Assembly (NCBI RefSeq): GCF_026914265.1
Contig: NC_069130.1
Location: forward strand, 4,935,682-4,999,681
DNA from: Mya arenaria
Taxonomy: Eukaryota; Mollusca; Bivalvia; Myida; Myidae
DNA length: 64,000 nucleotides
Direction: 5' to 3'
In this document: piece after piece, positions 14,303-23,700 of the stretch
Position numbering within the stretch: the first letter of the stretch is position 1
Layout: every line of letters begins with the position of its first letter
Notes under the pieces: generated by a model
Seen by the model: only the letters and a program-made list of their open reading frames with translations
The model's database searches: none
Told to the model about the DNA's origin: nothing
Translations under genes and position numbers: made by a program

Positions 14303-15188
14303 AGAAGTCCCTGATCTTAGTTCTGAAGGATCTCAAACGAATGTTCTAGAGACATCTAGTGAACATACTTACTTCATATTAGAAAAGCAGGATTCAGGCA
14401 AGCTAGGTACATCTAACACTTGTGATACTGCTTTGAAAGATGAATCTAATGGTAAAATGAATGAAGGGCTTATTGAACAAACAAAGGGTACCGAAAGTAA
14501 GAACTTAGATGGCCAGCATGAAGCTGAAAATGGCTTTGAGGTTGTGCAGAGACGAGCAAAAAAACCTGGTAAAACACAAACCATGGGCCCAAATAAAATA
14601 GATTTTGCTAAAGAGCTTCAGAAAAAAGTAGCTGAGAAGAGGCAATCTCTGGATGACCTTATAGACAGAGATGCCAGTAGAACCACTGTTGAACTGCTGT
14701 ATCCAACTTTGGCACGACCCAAAACACTGGGGCACGATATCAGACCAGGTATGCTGGAATTTGAGGGTGATTCTTCGGAGGAGAATGTGTACACAAGGTC
14801 TGGGATGATCACACCAATTCAAGCACGGAAACCTGACTACTCTTCATTTAGAGATAAGAAGAAACATAAGTCTCCCGAGCGGAGTCATAGTGATAAAGCT
14901 GTTAAAATTTCTGATAAATCTGACAAAGATGGTGGAGGGAACAAGAAGAAAACTTCGGTATCATTTAATGAAGACATTCCCCATACAAAAGACTTCAAAA
15001 AATCTAGAAAAGCCAGTGTGGGGACAAGTTTTACTTCTGGATCAAACCTGGACACTTTAAGGAAGTCTAATACCAACACGATCCTGGTGTTGAGTGGCGG
15101 AGATGGTTATAGGGACTGGAAGAAACGCCAGAGTCTTAACTACAGGCCGGAGGAACCCTGCCTATTGTTCTGGATGTACAAGTTCTGA
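2585..15188 (+). CDS. ARHGEF10L: ARHGEF10/ARHGEF10L-like Rho guanine nucleotide exchange factor (3' part)
   Basis: Rho GEFs of this family load GTP onto RhoA-type GTPases. Eleven exons join in phase: 2585-2736, 4254-4369, 5079-5197, 7267-7352, 9627-9742, 9923-10069, 10576-10688, 11153-11313, 11658-11794, 12515-12701, 13738-15188, with AG/GT borders throughout; about 927 residues are in the window. The first four exons cover the PH-like region after the DH domain (for example TATNAEVKQEWCIDFLLAKYAL, the closing PH helix). The next six give a WD40-like propeller with 'RMWAACGNQIYSVNVHDYAIV' type blades and SGVLIVYAR. The last exon carries the family hallmark LGLLWVGTNIGIILAYPLPR, then HGHNGPVRFL, then a long acidic/Ser-rich disordered insert (a GAT run gives DDDDDGDDDEE near 14,270), and ends in the family's closing SGGDGYRDW...LLFWMYKF. 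The DH domain and N-terminus are missing because they lie left of the window. ARHGEF10 and ARHGEF10L cannot be separated here; the invertebrate gene is probably co-orthologous to both. An AATAAA lies at 15,849. Confidence 0.88.
2830..3614. mobile_element. pogo/Tigger-like (Tc1-mariner) non-autonomous DNA element
   Basis: The element lies in an ARHGEF10-like intron. It begins CAGTCGAACCTCG and ends with the exact inverse CGAGGTTCGACTG, and it is flanked by TA on both sides, the hallmark target duplication of Tc1/mariner superfamily elements. The CAGTCGAACCTCG terminus resembles Tigger/pogo ends. Subterminal 'aagtcgagataac' words recur in both orientations. No long reading frame is present, so this is a deletion derivative of 785 bp. 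Confidence 0.78.
4640..4905. repeat. Short tandem repeat, about 65 bp x 3-4
   Basis: The passage 'aactttttacaaaaacag' recurs near 4,687, 4,753 and 4,818, each preceded by 'gacaaaatcccttccc', and the array ends in two shorter units built on 'ttttttgcagacagacaaaatccc'. It is intronic (between ARHGEF10-like exons 2 and 3 of this window). The 84-residue open frame across it is a by-product of the repeat. Confidence 0.7.
5300..5560 (+). repeat. Interspersed repeat copy ('ggtccataactctgg' family)
   Basis: The segment includes 'gaaatttggtataagtgttg', 'acagcaaggtccataactc' and 'tcaaatgtaagactagc'. The same ordered words occur at 11,380-11,530, 17,515-17,610, 19,195-19,390 and 56,745-56,890 on this strand, and at 34,090-34,270 on the other. 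No terminal inverted repeats or coding capacity are visible. It is probably a retroposon tail or an old non-coding element; class unknown. Confidence 0.5.
5731..7059 (+). mobile_element. Helentron-associated (HINE-like) non-autonomous element with internal 145-bp tandem repeats
   Basis: The 5' end is a strong hairpin: TACCCCC-aCAAAC-gaa-GTTTG-agGGGGTA near 5,734-5,762, followed by a GGTCGGTCGGTCTGTCGG run. The middle holds about seven direct repeats of 144-145 bp, anchored by 'ggtacacaggtgtaacatca' near 5,848, 5,993, 6,026, 6,171, 6,315, 6,459, 6,604 and 6,749; the 6,026 copy is a truncated duplication. The 3' end has a hairpin GTCAC-tcct-GTGAC about 7 bases before a terminal CTAG followed by T, as in Helitron-type 3' ends. 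Non-autonomous Helitron/Helentron elements with internal tandem repeats are known from molluscs. The 135-residue open frame at 6,169-6,576 is repeat translation, not a gene. Confidence 0.75.
7318..9151 (+). repeat. 47-bp minisatellite made of an exon end plus its splice donor, about 39 copies
   Basis: The true exon 7267-7352 of the ARHGEF10-like gene ends ...TACGCCCTTG|GTAAGT. Directly from inside this exon the sequence is repeated head to tail with a 47-bp period (anchors 7,321, 7,368, 7,415 and onward). Each unit carries about 32 bases of the coding end (encoding DFLLAKYAL) and about 15 bases of intron with the 5' splice site. Units fall into blocks: early and late ones keep GTAAGTACAG; a large middle and distal block has GTTAGTAAAG. 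Some units have TTTCTCC in place of TTCCTCC. One copy near 8,700 has ccaaatatgc. The intron continues at about 9,152. Confidence 0.95.
9415..9592 (-). mobile_element. SINE-like insertion with GATA-type microsatellite tail (copy 1)
   Basis: The block starts 'agatagatagatttattt' and ends 'aaggataactcaaaaaggg ... ccctcattttcattggggtcc'. A sister copy at 53,808-53,965 has the same two ends and spacing. The microsatellite-like end reads (ATCT)n on the minus strand, as expected for the 3' tail of a retroposed element, so the element probably runs on the minus strand. It sits in the intron before exon 9627-9742. No tRNA promoter boxes were clear. Confidence 0.5.
11380..11530 (+). repeat. Interspersed repeat copy ('ggtccataactctgg' family), intronic
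   Basis: A diverged copy: 'gaataccaaacttagtacaaatg' then 'atgcatgtttatagcaag' then 'ttgagttatgccttg' match the order seen at 19,195-19,390. It lies in the intron between exons 11153-11313 and 11658-11794. Confidence 0.4.
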
Positions 15189-16937
15189 TTGTTCTAATGG
15201 CATTATTTTAATGTACCTGATCAATCTATTACAAACTAAAACAGCAGAGTCAGATCTGCAGAGATTGTATTCACGAGGCGTGTTAAACAATCTGAAATCT
15301 TTTCCACCATGTAAATTTTCGAATTAAAATAGTTTTCAAACAAAAATGAATTATATTTTTTAACCATTGTTTTAAAGATGGTTGTAAACTGTAGTTGTTG
15401 TACAACGTATATATTTGTGTATTTACTAGCAAAGCATGGCCTGCACTGGTTACATGTAGAACATCATCATTGAGAAAAATAAATCTTTGTGGAAAAGATG
15501 CAGGGACAGATCAAGGGTTTGTTGTAAGAGTCAACTTTGGGCATTCACCCTTTTCCCCAGGAAAACCCACAATCGGCAGGCTTTCAACATGGCAACACAA
15601 TATATGCATTTTGCGTCCATAGGTTTTGTCTTCTTTTAAATAACCAATAGATACTTGAGCTTGTCTGATTTTGTACTACATTTTAGTTGTCTGCAATTCT
15701 GTGAAATTGTAGATTGTACTTTGCTGAAGTATCGAATGCTATCATTCTGTCCAGGCTTATTGTATTGTTTAGAATGAAGGTAACATACATGTAGTTAGTG
15801 AATGTCCACTGACATAGTGTAAAGACCAGTTGTGGTAAAGATGAATTTAATAAAGATAAATCATAGTATTTTACAAAAAAGTATGTATTTTTTTATACTA
15901 TAAAGGATATAATATCTTTGTAAAAAATAAAGTATGTATGCACATATATAAAAGGGACTGGACACCAGATGGTCCAAAAATCGGCAAATACATTATGTCC
16001 TCAAAACAATCCCAAAACTATATTAGAAGTAGAGGAGGTCAATGCATTTATCTTAAACATTGAACAAGGATTGATCAAATTTGACTTTTTATTTGCTCAG
16101 TACATAGATTAAAAGAATTTAAATCATGCATAGAGTTGTATTGAAAAGTGAACCTGTGATAAAAATATCTTTTTTGTAAGTACATGATGTAAGAAACCTT
16201 TATGTATGTAAATCTGTTTTAATTTTTTTGCTAATCAATTAAGATTTTGAGAATTTTGAAATATTCATATTTTTGCTATATATTTTATATATGGATTTAG
16301 TTTTTAACCCATTTATATTTTCAGATATCATGAGATATTAAGATATATATTTCTGTTCACAAACAGGTTGAGTTCTTTTCGATTTTTTGCTGCTAAGACC
16401 CTGACCAGAATTTTTGCCATTTTTGAGAGAAAAAATAAAACCCAATTTAGAAATTGTCATACCAGCTGACTGATTTATGAAAATTAGTCTGATAAATATA
16501 TTATTTTGAGTTTTTATATATTTTTACTAATATTTTGGCAAATAGAACAGAACATTAACTTACACATGATGATTTTTTAAGTATCATAAAGTCCCACTTG
16601 AAACTTACTATGAAATTGAAAACTATACTGACACTTATTGAAAATTGTTGTTGTTTTTGTGGGTTTTTTTTTTATTCCTTTCTCCTGCGAACAATGGTAT
16701 TTTTTTTAAAAAAATAACAGAACTATTAAACATGCCTTATACATCATTACGTCATTATTGATAATGTTAAGATCATATGTTGTAGTTGGATTTTGATTTC
16801 TCTTATATGTTTATTGTTGTGCTTTTCGTATTTAAAAGTGATAATAAAAAAATTAGCTGCATTTATCTTACACAATTTTATGTTATTTGATTAAGTGTTG
16901 AATTGTTTTTATAATAATTATGTATTTTATATTTAAA
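15189..16937 (+). other. 3' untranslated and downstream region of the ARHGEF10-like gene
   Basis: The stop codon TGA ends at 15,188. AATAAA occurs at 15,849-15,854, with further A-rich AATAAA words near 15,924 and 16,845, so a 3' UTR of roughly 0.7 kb or more is plausible. The sequence then becomes very AT-rich with T-runs and TATA-rich passages and no gene evidence. Confidence 0.5.
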
Positions 16938-17200
16938 CAGGCCCCAATTTCTTGAACTATCTTAACTGCTTTAACAGCTGTAAGTTTCATATTTAACCAG
17001 ATTAATTGCTTAAACTTGACTTTGAAAACCAAGACAAAGTTGAAATCATAATTATCTTTAAAACAAATCCTTTCGAAGTCTGAAAAAATATTTAAAATGT
17101 GAAAATAACACTTTCTTACCTACTGTAACCAAACAAAAATACTGTGCTAATATTGGTCCATTTATAAGAGTTTTAAGATTGTTTAAGGAATTGGGGCCTG
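16938..17200. mobile_element. MITE, CAGGCCCCAATTTCTT family (copy 1)
   Basis: The left end is CAGGCCCCAATTTCTTGAAC and the right end, inverted, is CAGGCCCCAATTCCTTAAAC, so about 20 bp of imperfect terminal inverted repeat encloses 263 bp. The same termini bound 58,066-58,320. No coding capacity. Superfamily unassigned; CAG...CTG termini are compatible with hAT but no clean 8-bp duplication was found. Confidence 0.7.
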
Positions 17201-20200
17201 CTTTTTAAATATTTTAACATTAAGTGGTACAAAATACAAGAAAATGTACTTTTTATAGCTATCAGGGTAAGCATTTATCACGGACCTATATAGGTCCGAG
17301 GCATTTATGAAGTATTTAAAAAGTAGTTTTCTTGTTTCTTGACTTTTTTCATTTCTTGTGCTAATTATTTTTGTTACTGTTAAAATATCATTAGTAATAA
17401 TGTTAGTATTAGTTATAGATATAATATACCGGTAATAATTAATGAGATGCCATATTGTTGTGCAAAATTAGTAGTATTAATATTACAAATCAAAACTGAC
17501 AAGTGAAGTGTTCAGGGCGTGAATTGTTTATATACAAGGCCCATAACTCTTGGTTGAATTAATGTTGAGTTATGTCCCTTGTTTGACTGAGATACAAAAA
17601 CAGACCAGCATTGGCACTGGCTGAGGGCTGGTATTCATTATTGGTCTTAATTGGACATAAGAATGATTGAGCTAATCGGATTACTTGTTATTAATAACTG
17701 ACAAATAGAGTGAATGAAGTCAATGATGTATGACCATAAGATAAACTTAATTTGCATATTGAATACCACCTTGGGGGGTGCTTTTGCTAAAATTCAACTC
17801 GAAGATTGTGAAAAATTAATATTGCTATAAAAGCAATAAGATGTTAATGTTGTAGTTTAAACATTATATATTTTATTTTACAATGATTATGAAGAAAGTT
17901 ATGATAACTTATACTAAGTCAATCTTGTTGGCAAGATGTTGTGCGTGAGTGTGGTCTAGTGTTGTGGGGAAAACCAGAGTGCCTTGAGAAAACCCACTTG
18001 TCTGGCTTGTTTTTTATCATGTTTGCCTTGTTTGATTTAATAGTTAATGAGTTGGCCTAGAACGAAGCATGTACGCCTTGAAGTACAGAGTGTACCACAA
18101 GTTTGTCATGCCATTGATAATAAGTTCTTTTTTATGCCTGGCAAACACATGAGAGTTGGTACAATTTGAAGGGCTACCAGGGGCATAGCTAGCCCTCTAT
18201 TCATGTGGATTCATAATTGTGCTAGATGCCACTTGAAATGTTTTGAAAATAATGGTGCAATCTGGTGCATTCTGGGCGTTCTGAGGTGCTTTATATAATA
18301 CTGGAAAATGGACAGTTTAAGGATCATGTACGCATACTGCAACTTTGGCTGATATTTTTTTTGTCAAAATCATGTGAATTCAGCCGCATACTCGCATATA
18401 GGCAGCTACGCGCCTGGCTATATTTGCTGATTACTAATATATGAAATAAATCATTGTAGATGAAGTTATTGTAGTTTGTGATTGCTAATCAGATGTGAAA
18501 ATTCCAATAAAGGCAAAAAAGCTTGTTTCTAATACTTTGTATGCTAATAATTTTAACTCATTCATTTTCCACACATAAAACCTATTCAAATTACACTAAA
18601 TAATGTTCGGTCACCTAAGCGCAATAACTCATTATCTGCTTCTATTTTCATATGCAGTTATTGAATTATTGCACTAAGGTGACAGGTCACTTATTTGGTG
18701 TCAGACATCCAAAATTGTCATGCTTGTACATTGTGTACACTAACAACAAGTATTGTAATAAAAAAATCTATTGTAATATTGCATTTTTTGCAGCCTTTTC
18801 TTTGATGCTCTTTATACACATGCGTTATATAGTTGATAATTTGTATATTTGCTATGCAATATGTTCCACATATATCTGTGATTTTTATGTTTAAGAAATG
18901 TTGTTAAACTTAAATACATACTCTGTAAAGAGATTGTTCTTGTAATGATAAGATAAATTTAAACTTAAGCAGACATATGTATAGTCCACATATAAAAATA
19001 AACGTAACAGAATAAACTTAGTTCTGTGAAAAGAGATACTCACATAAGATATATGATTTATTGATCATAGTTGGCTATGAGGTTTTGCTCAAAATCACAT
19101 TGATATTTGCTCTTTCAAAAGATGTATGCATACTTTCTAGGAATGCGACTGACATACATCATATAATACCATCATTTTCAGCTCTGCTGTTTTTAGTGTC
19201 ATTGTGCAAGCAGTTTAACCTTGGCCATTCCTCAATCCTCAATATTTTGTTCAAGATATTGAAATGAAATTCGGTACACATGTCCAAGGACAATAAACGC
19301 GTTTACAGCAAGGCCAATTACTCTGGTTTTAATAACTGCAGAGTTGTTCCCCATGTTTACTGAGAGTGAAAAACAACAGACTTTACTGAAAGAAGAAAAA
19401 ACAGATGTGCATTGGCGATCACTATGAGGTTCTCTTGTTTAAGTTAAACCAGAAGGTAGTAGGGAAATATCAATGTACCATCAATGTCAGCATCAACACA
19501 ATACCAACCAAATAATGTCAAATTTCTGGTAGATCTTAAATATTGTGGAGATTTAATCAATTTTCTTGTTTGATCAATAATATTTATCATTCCTCTACAT
19601 GTACAAAACCTGCCATAGATTTTTGTTTGTGAAAAAAATCCTATATTTTTGCCTGTACAAGATAATATTTATGTTGTACATTGTAACACTTGTTTTTCTT
19701 AAGGTGCGCTTCCATTCCTTTAAGGCAATATTCCAACCAATAGGTTCTCCTGTTATAACGCTTTTCTTCTTCATTTTTGTTACACTTTTCCAGCAGTGAT
19801 ATGCTTTGAATACATTTACGTATATATTTAGTGCTTATTATAAATGAAATATATCAAAGTCTGTTGTATATTGTTTGTTAAAGAAATAAAAGTCACATCT
19901 TCAGTATTGTCAGTCATACATGTATTGTTTTATCCGCCTTGTTGAAGTCATATCCTAAAATGATCTCAAATGAGGCAGATCCCCCTGCACCCCCCCCCCC
20001 CCCCCCCTGTCTCCCCCAACCCCGGTATCCAATATACAGTACTCGTGCTTCAAGGCGGTTGCGATCCGATACGCATTCACTCAAAATGCTGCATTATTCG
20101 GTACATTAACTAACGAAAAAAGTTCTTATGTTTAATGGCGGGATTCGGCTTGAAAAGGAAGGAGTGTTCTGAACAGAAGGGGGGGAGTGGGGGGGGGGGG

Positions 20201-20384
20201 GTACCATTATGTCAAATGGTAGACTTAATGAAGGAAAACTATTCCATTGGGATTTTACAACTTAGACGGGAGCATTTTATTAGGAAGTGGTTATGAATCA
20301 TTTGAAAGAAAACAATAACATCAAAAAGTCAGACATATTTTAATTAGATGAGTGTATTAATGAACTCATTTTACACAATCAGGA
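17201..20384. other. Intergenic region without a supported gene
   Basis: AT-rich. It holds an 18-bp perfect palindrome CGGACCTATATAGGTCCG at 17,281-17,298. Interspersed repeat copies of the 'ccataactct' family lie at 17,515-17,610 and 19,195-19,390. A long C-run lies at about 19,990-20,007 and a G-run at about 20,179-20,201. Open frames of 60-80 codons (18,652, 19,061, 19,599) are hydrophobic or repeat-derived and have no support. Confidence 0.5.
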
Positions 20385-20385
20385 G

Positions 20386-20613
20386 TGACGTCATAAACGC
20401 TTGTTGTAATGTGAAAGTGCTACGCGTCCGATTATGATTAATTTCCCTTTTTTCAACACTAACTCATATGTCCCAATTATTTGTAAATGTCGACATGTTC
20501 AATGGACTTAAAGTAGATCATTATTTATTTAAAGATTTACTCATGAACGTCATGTTAGCACGTCGCTGATAACAGGACTTATTATTGCGCGTAATCACGT
20601 TACCCATAGCGAC
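20386..20613 (+). promoter_or_regulatory. Candidate promoter: CRE at 20,386-20,393 and RFX X-box at 20,599-20,613
   Basis: A perfect cAMP-response element TGACGTCA lies at 20,386-20,393. At 20,599-20,613 the sequence GTTACC-cat-AGCGAC fits the X-box pattern RYYNYY-N(1-3)-RRNRAC, 97 bp upstream of the proposed ATG at 20,710. X-boxes at about this distance are typical of RFX-driven ciliary genes, but the pattern is degenerate and can arise by chance. The surrounding 60 bp is CpG-rich (gcgcg, gacgtcgcc, gcggcgtc), unlike the AT-rich DNA to the left, consistent with a promoter. Confidence 0.4.
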
Positions 20614-20709
20614 GTCGCCTGATGCGGCGTCATTTTCCCCGCAACTTTTGTTGTGACAACTGGCGATATTTCAATGCTCTGAAATAATTTGAAACATCTT
20701 AACTGTTGT

Positions 20710-23700
20710 ATGAGATTAAAAGGTAAGCAAATCAAAAACAGAATCAATGATAATGAGTCCAGGTTCACTATAAGAAAAACAACAGCTTAGAAAGTTTTTT
20801 TTTAATATTGACAGAGTATTTCTTATGGTGCGCCAAAATGTATTGCCTGCTATTTTTTCTGGTTGCGATTTATACATCAGTTGATGATCTGTATTTACAT
20901 GGAAATCCGACATAATCGATTTTAGCTTAACAGTTTGTTAAAGAAAAATATACGCGAGCTGATGTAACTTTATTTTATTCCTTGAAAAGACACCCTCGTC
21001 AAAGAGTCGTGTACTGCGTCTGCGGACGCCTCTCCCGTGCGCAGGATTCCACCGAGGCTTGCCCCGATCCAAGGAAACCCGCCAGAATCTGCTTCTGTCA
21101 GGTGTCAAGAGAAAGCCTCCCATGGGAAGGGCCCCAAGTATGTGGAACATAACTGGTAATGATTAGTTTGCTTATTTTTAAACGACTATTTGTTTTCACA
21201 TCTGTCAATTCATCCATTTTATTTATGTGTCCATTCTTTCAATGGAGTTTTGACAGTTTTCCCTGCCCCAGAGGTGGGACTATAACAACACTCTGTTCCA
21301 TAGGTTTGATTTAGACAACAAAATATGCTAGGATGTTCTCGCCGCCGCAACCATTGTCATGTGCACAATATATTTTGGGAATGAGCGTGTATTTTGTGTT
21401 TCAAATTTTTCGGAATGCAAGTGATAGGTGGCGATTAGAATTGTCCTGTATGTTTCAGTTTGAGTATTTAACCGAAATTGTTCGAATAAAAGTTTTCGGT
21501 CTCTGCTGGTTTTTGTAGAGACTGACTTTGTTACGTTTTTTTTCTAGTATACCACATTCATTTGATTGCCTTTATCAGTTCATGCATTGCTATCATAGTG
21601 GTTGCAAATTGAAATAACCTTTTATGAACACGCGTCTTCCTCAATTTCTCCGCTAGGTCGGAGGCGCACCGCCCACAGCCCCGCCAGTCCGTACATGGAA
21701 GGAGCTCGTACCGCATGGATTTGGCGGCGGACGCGCGCAGCTCACAATCGCTCAAGGATAGCCTGCCGCCTCCGCGCAGGATTCCGCCACTCATGTCCGC
21801 ACACCCACAGGAAGCGCCACCCAATGAGTGAGTATATGATAGCGGGTTTGTAATTATACATATATTTCTTTCTAAACAAAACTAAAGTGTTTTCTGAATA
21901 TGCACTATTCTCTGATGTCTGTGGTCCTTACCACTTGAACCATCGGTAATGCCTTGTTACCCGTTTTTTTTTTTAAAACAAGATGTGTCGCAATTTTCCA
22001 CACCACACCGTGAAGTCAAGATTGTCTTAACGCTTACTATAGGTATGGCTAACGTTTTTGAATTGATTCCCCGCTAGCAGCGAATGCGCTGCGGTGCAAC
22101 AGGGATACAAAACAAAAAAAGAGTTTGCTGTCGTGATCGACCGTTAGCGTCATGGTTGATATATACGTGCATTGCCACTAGTTGAGTAAAATGCCATCGA
22201 CGGCAAAATTTTATGGTTTAACCCATCAGGTTGAACGTTCCCGGCGACAAAGGCGCCCAGTCGTCTAACGGAAGTAGAGGAGATCAGAAGGAAAAGGACG
22301 GGCCTCCTAAGTCGTCTACAGACAGACCGCCCCGCAGAGCGAGACCGCTCCAACCACTGGAGAATGATACGAATGAAAGACGAAACCGGAAGTAAGTAAT
22401 CCAATTGTATCGTAAGTAGACATCTCACTAGCTCATCAGTGGCGTTATGTATGTCTCTGTATGAAAGTTCGTAACTTGTGTTGTCTGATAAGAACATTAA
22501 AATCACAATGTTACTACGTCTTTGTAGAAGGGGACAGAGCCGCGAGAAGCACACTCAGTCGCTAACTGGATGTCCTAATAACGCAGACACGCCGCGATCC
22601 CAGAATTTTGGTCCTCCAAACAGGCTGCAACCTTTAATGAACGCTGCTACCAAACCGCTGGCCGGAAGGTAAGCCGTTTACCTGTTTGTTTACGAATTTG
22701 AAATATCGATTGACGTGACGACATATTTCTAAATAACTTTCATACGCGTTTTGGGGATTATAATGATAAAAAACATTCCTAGACTGGACAAGCGTCGCAT
22801 GCAACAAAACCAGTCTCTTGACGGAAGTCTGCATTCCACCGACCTTAAGACGGACGCCAGGCGTGTGCAGTCGCTACAGGGCTGTCAACCCAAGAAAGTT
22901 CCGGCACTCGCACCCTTACCGGAAAAAGACCGTGACCAGCCGTCGAAGCCGTAAGTTCATCCAGCTACCAATAACGAGTGTAATCTTAATTCCAGGCTCA
23001 CCAGTCTCTTAATGAGAGTCTGATCTCATCTTCAAGGGTTTTCCATGACACTTGCTAGTATCATATTATTCTTGGACCTTTACGCTTATTTCGAGTACGT
23101 GGTTATAAGCTCCAAAAGGTGAACCACGCTAATTTATAAAAGGTCAAAGGTCAAAGGTCGTCAGATACTTTTCAAAGTTGTCTCGCACCACAAACACCAC
23201 CGGATATACGATATGTTTATTATAGCGGCACTTATACTCTCTCGCTAATGAGCTCGCTTTAATAGCGACGCGGTAGAGTGGCCGCCTGCAAAGCGAGGGG
23301 TCGTGGGTTCGAACCCCGACATAGCAATTTGTGCAGTCTATTACAATACTTACAAGATTAACTGGTATAACGCCTGTTAACGCAGCCAGTTGAAGGCCAA
23401 GGTCAATTACTATTGTGAAGGCAAAAACAGATTTTTTTTTATAAAATTGGATACAATATGAATACGAAAATTGTGATATTAAAACAATAAGATTTTATAT
23501 TGCTGTCATTCCATTGGTGATTTTGCTTAAATATACATGTACATGTATATAGATCTATCTTTTCAATACTAGTATGCCTTGTTTAAGACTTTTCAAGGTA
23601 ATTTTTCAAGATGTCAGCCACACCGTATAACACCAACTGTTGTTTTTACCAGGCAATCACAAGACTCCGATCGAAAGATCCACAAGAAGGCGAAGCGGCA

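Noticed and set aside
23255..23330. Functional tRNA-Cys gene
   Set aside because: The acceptor ends do not pair and the T stem has a mismatch; it is better explained as a tRNA-derived SINE head.
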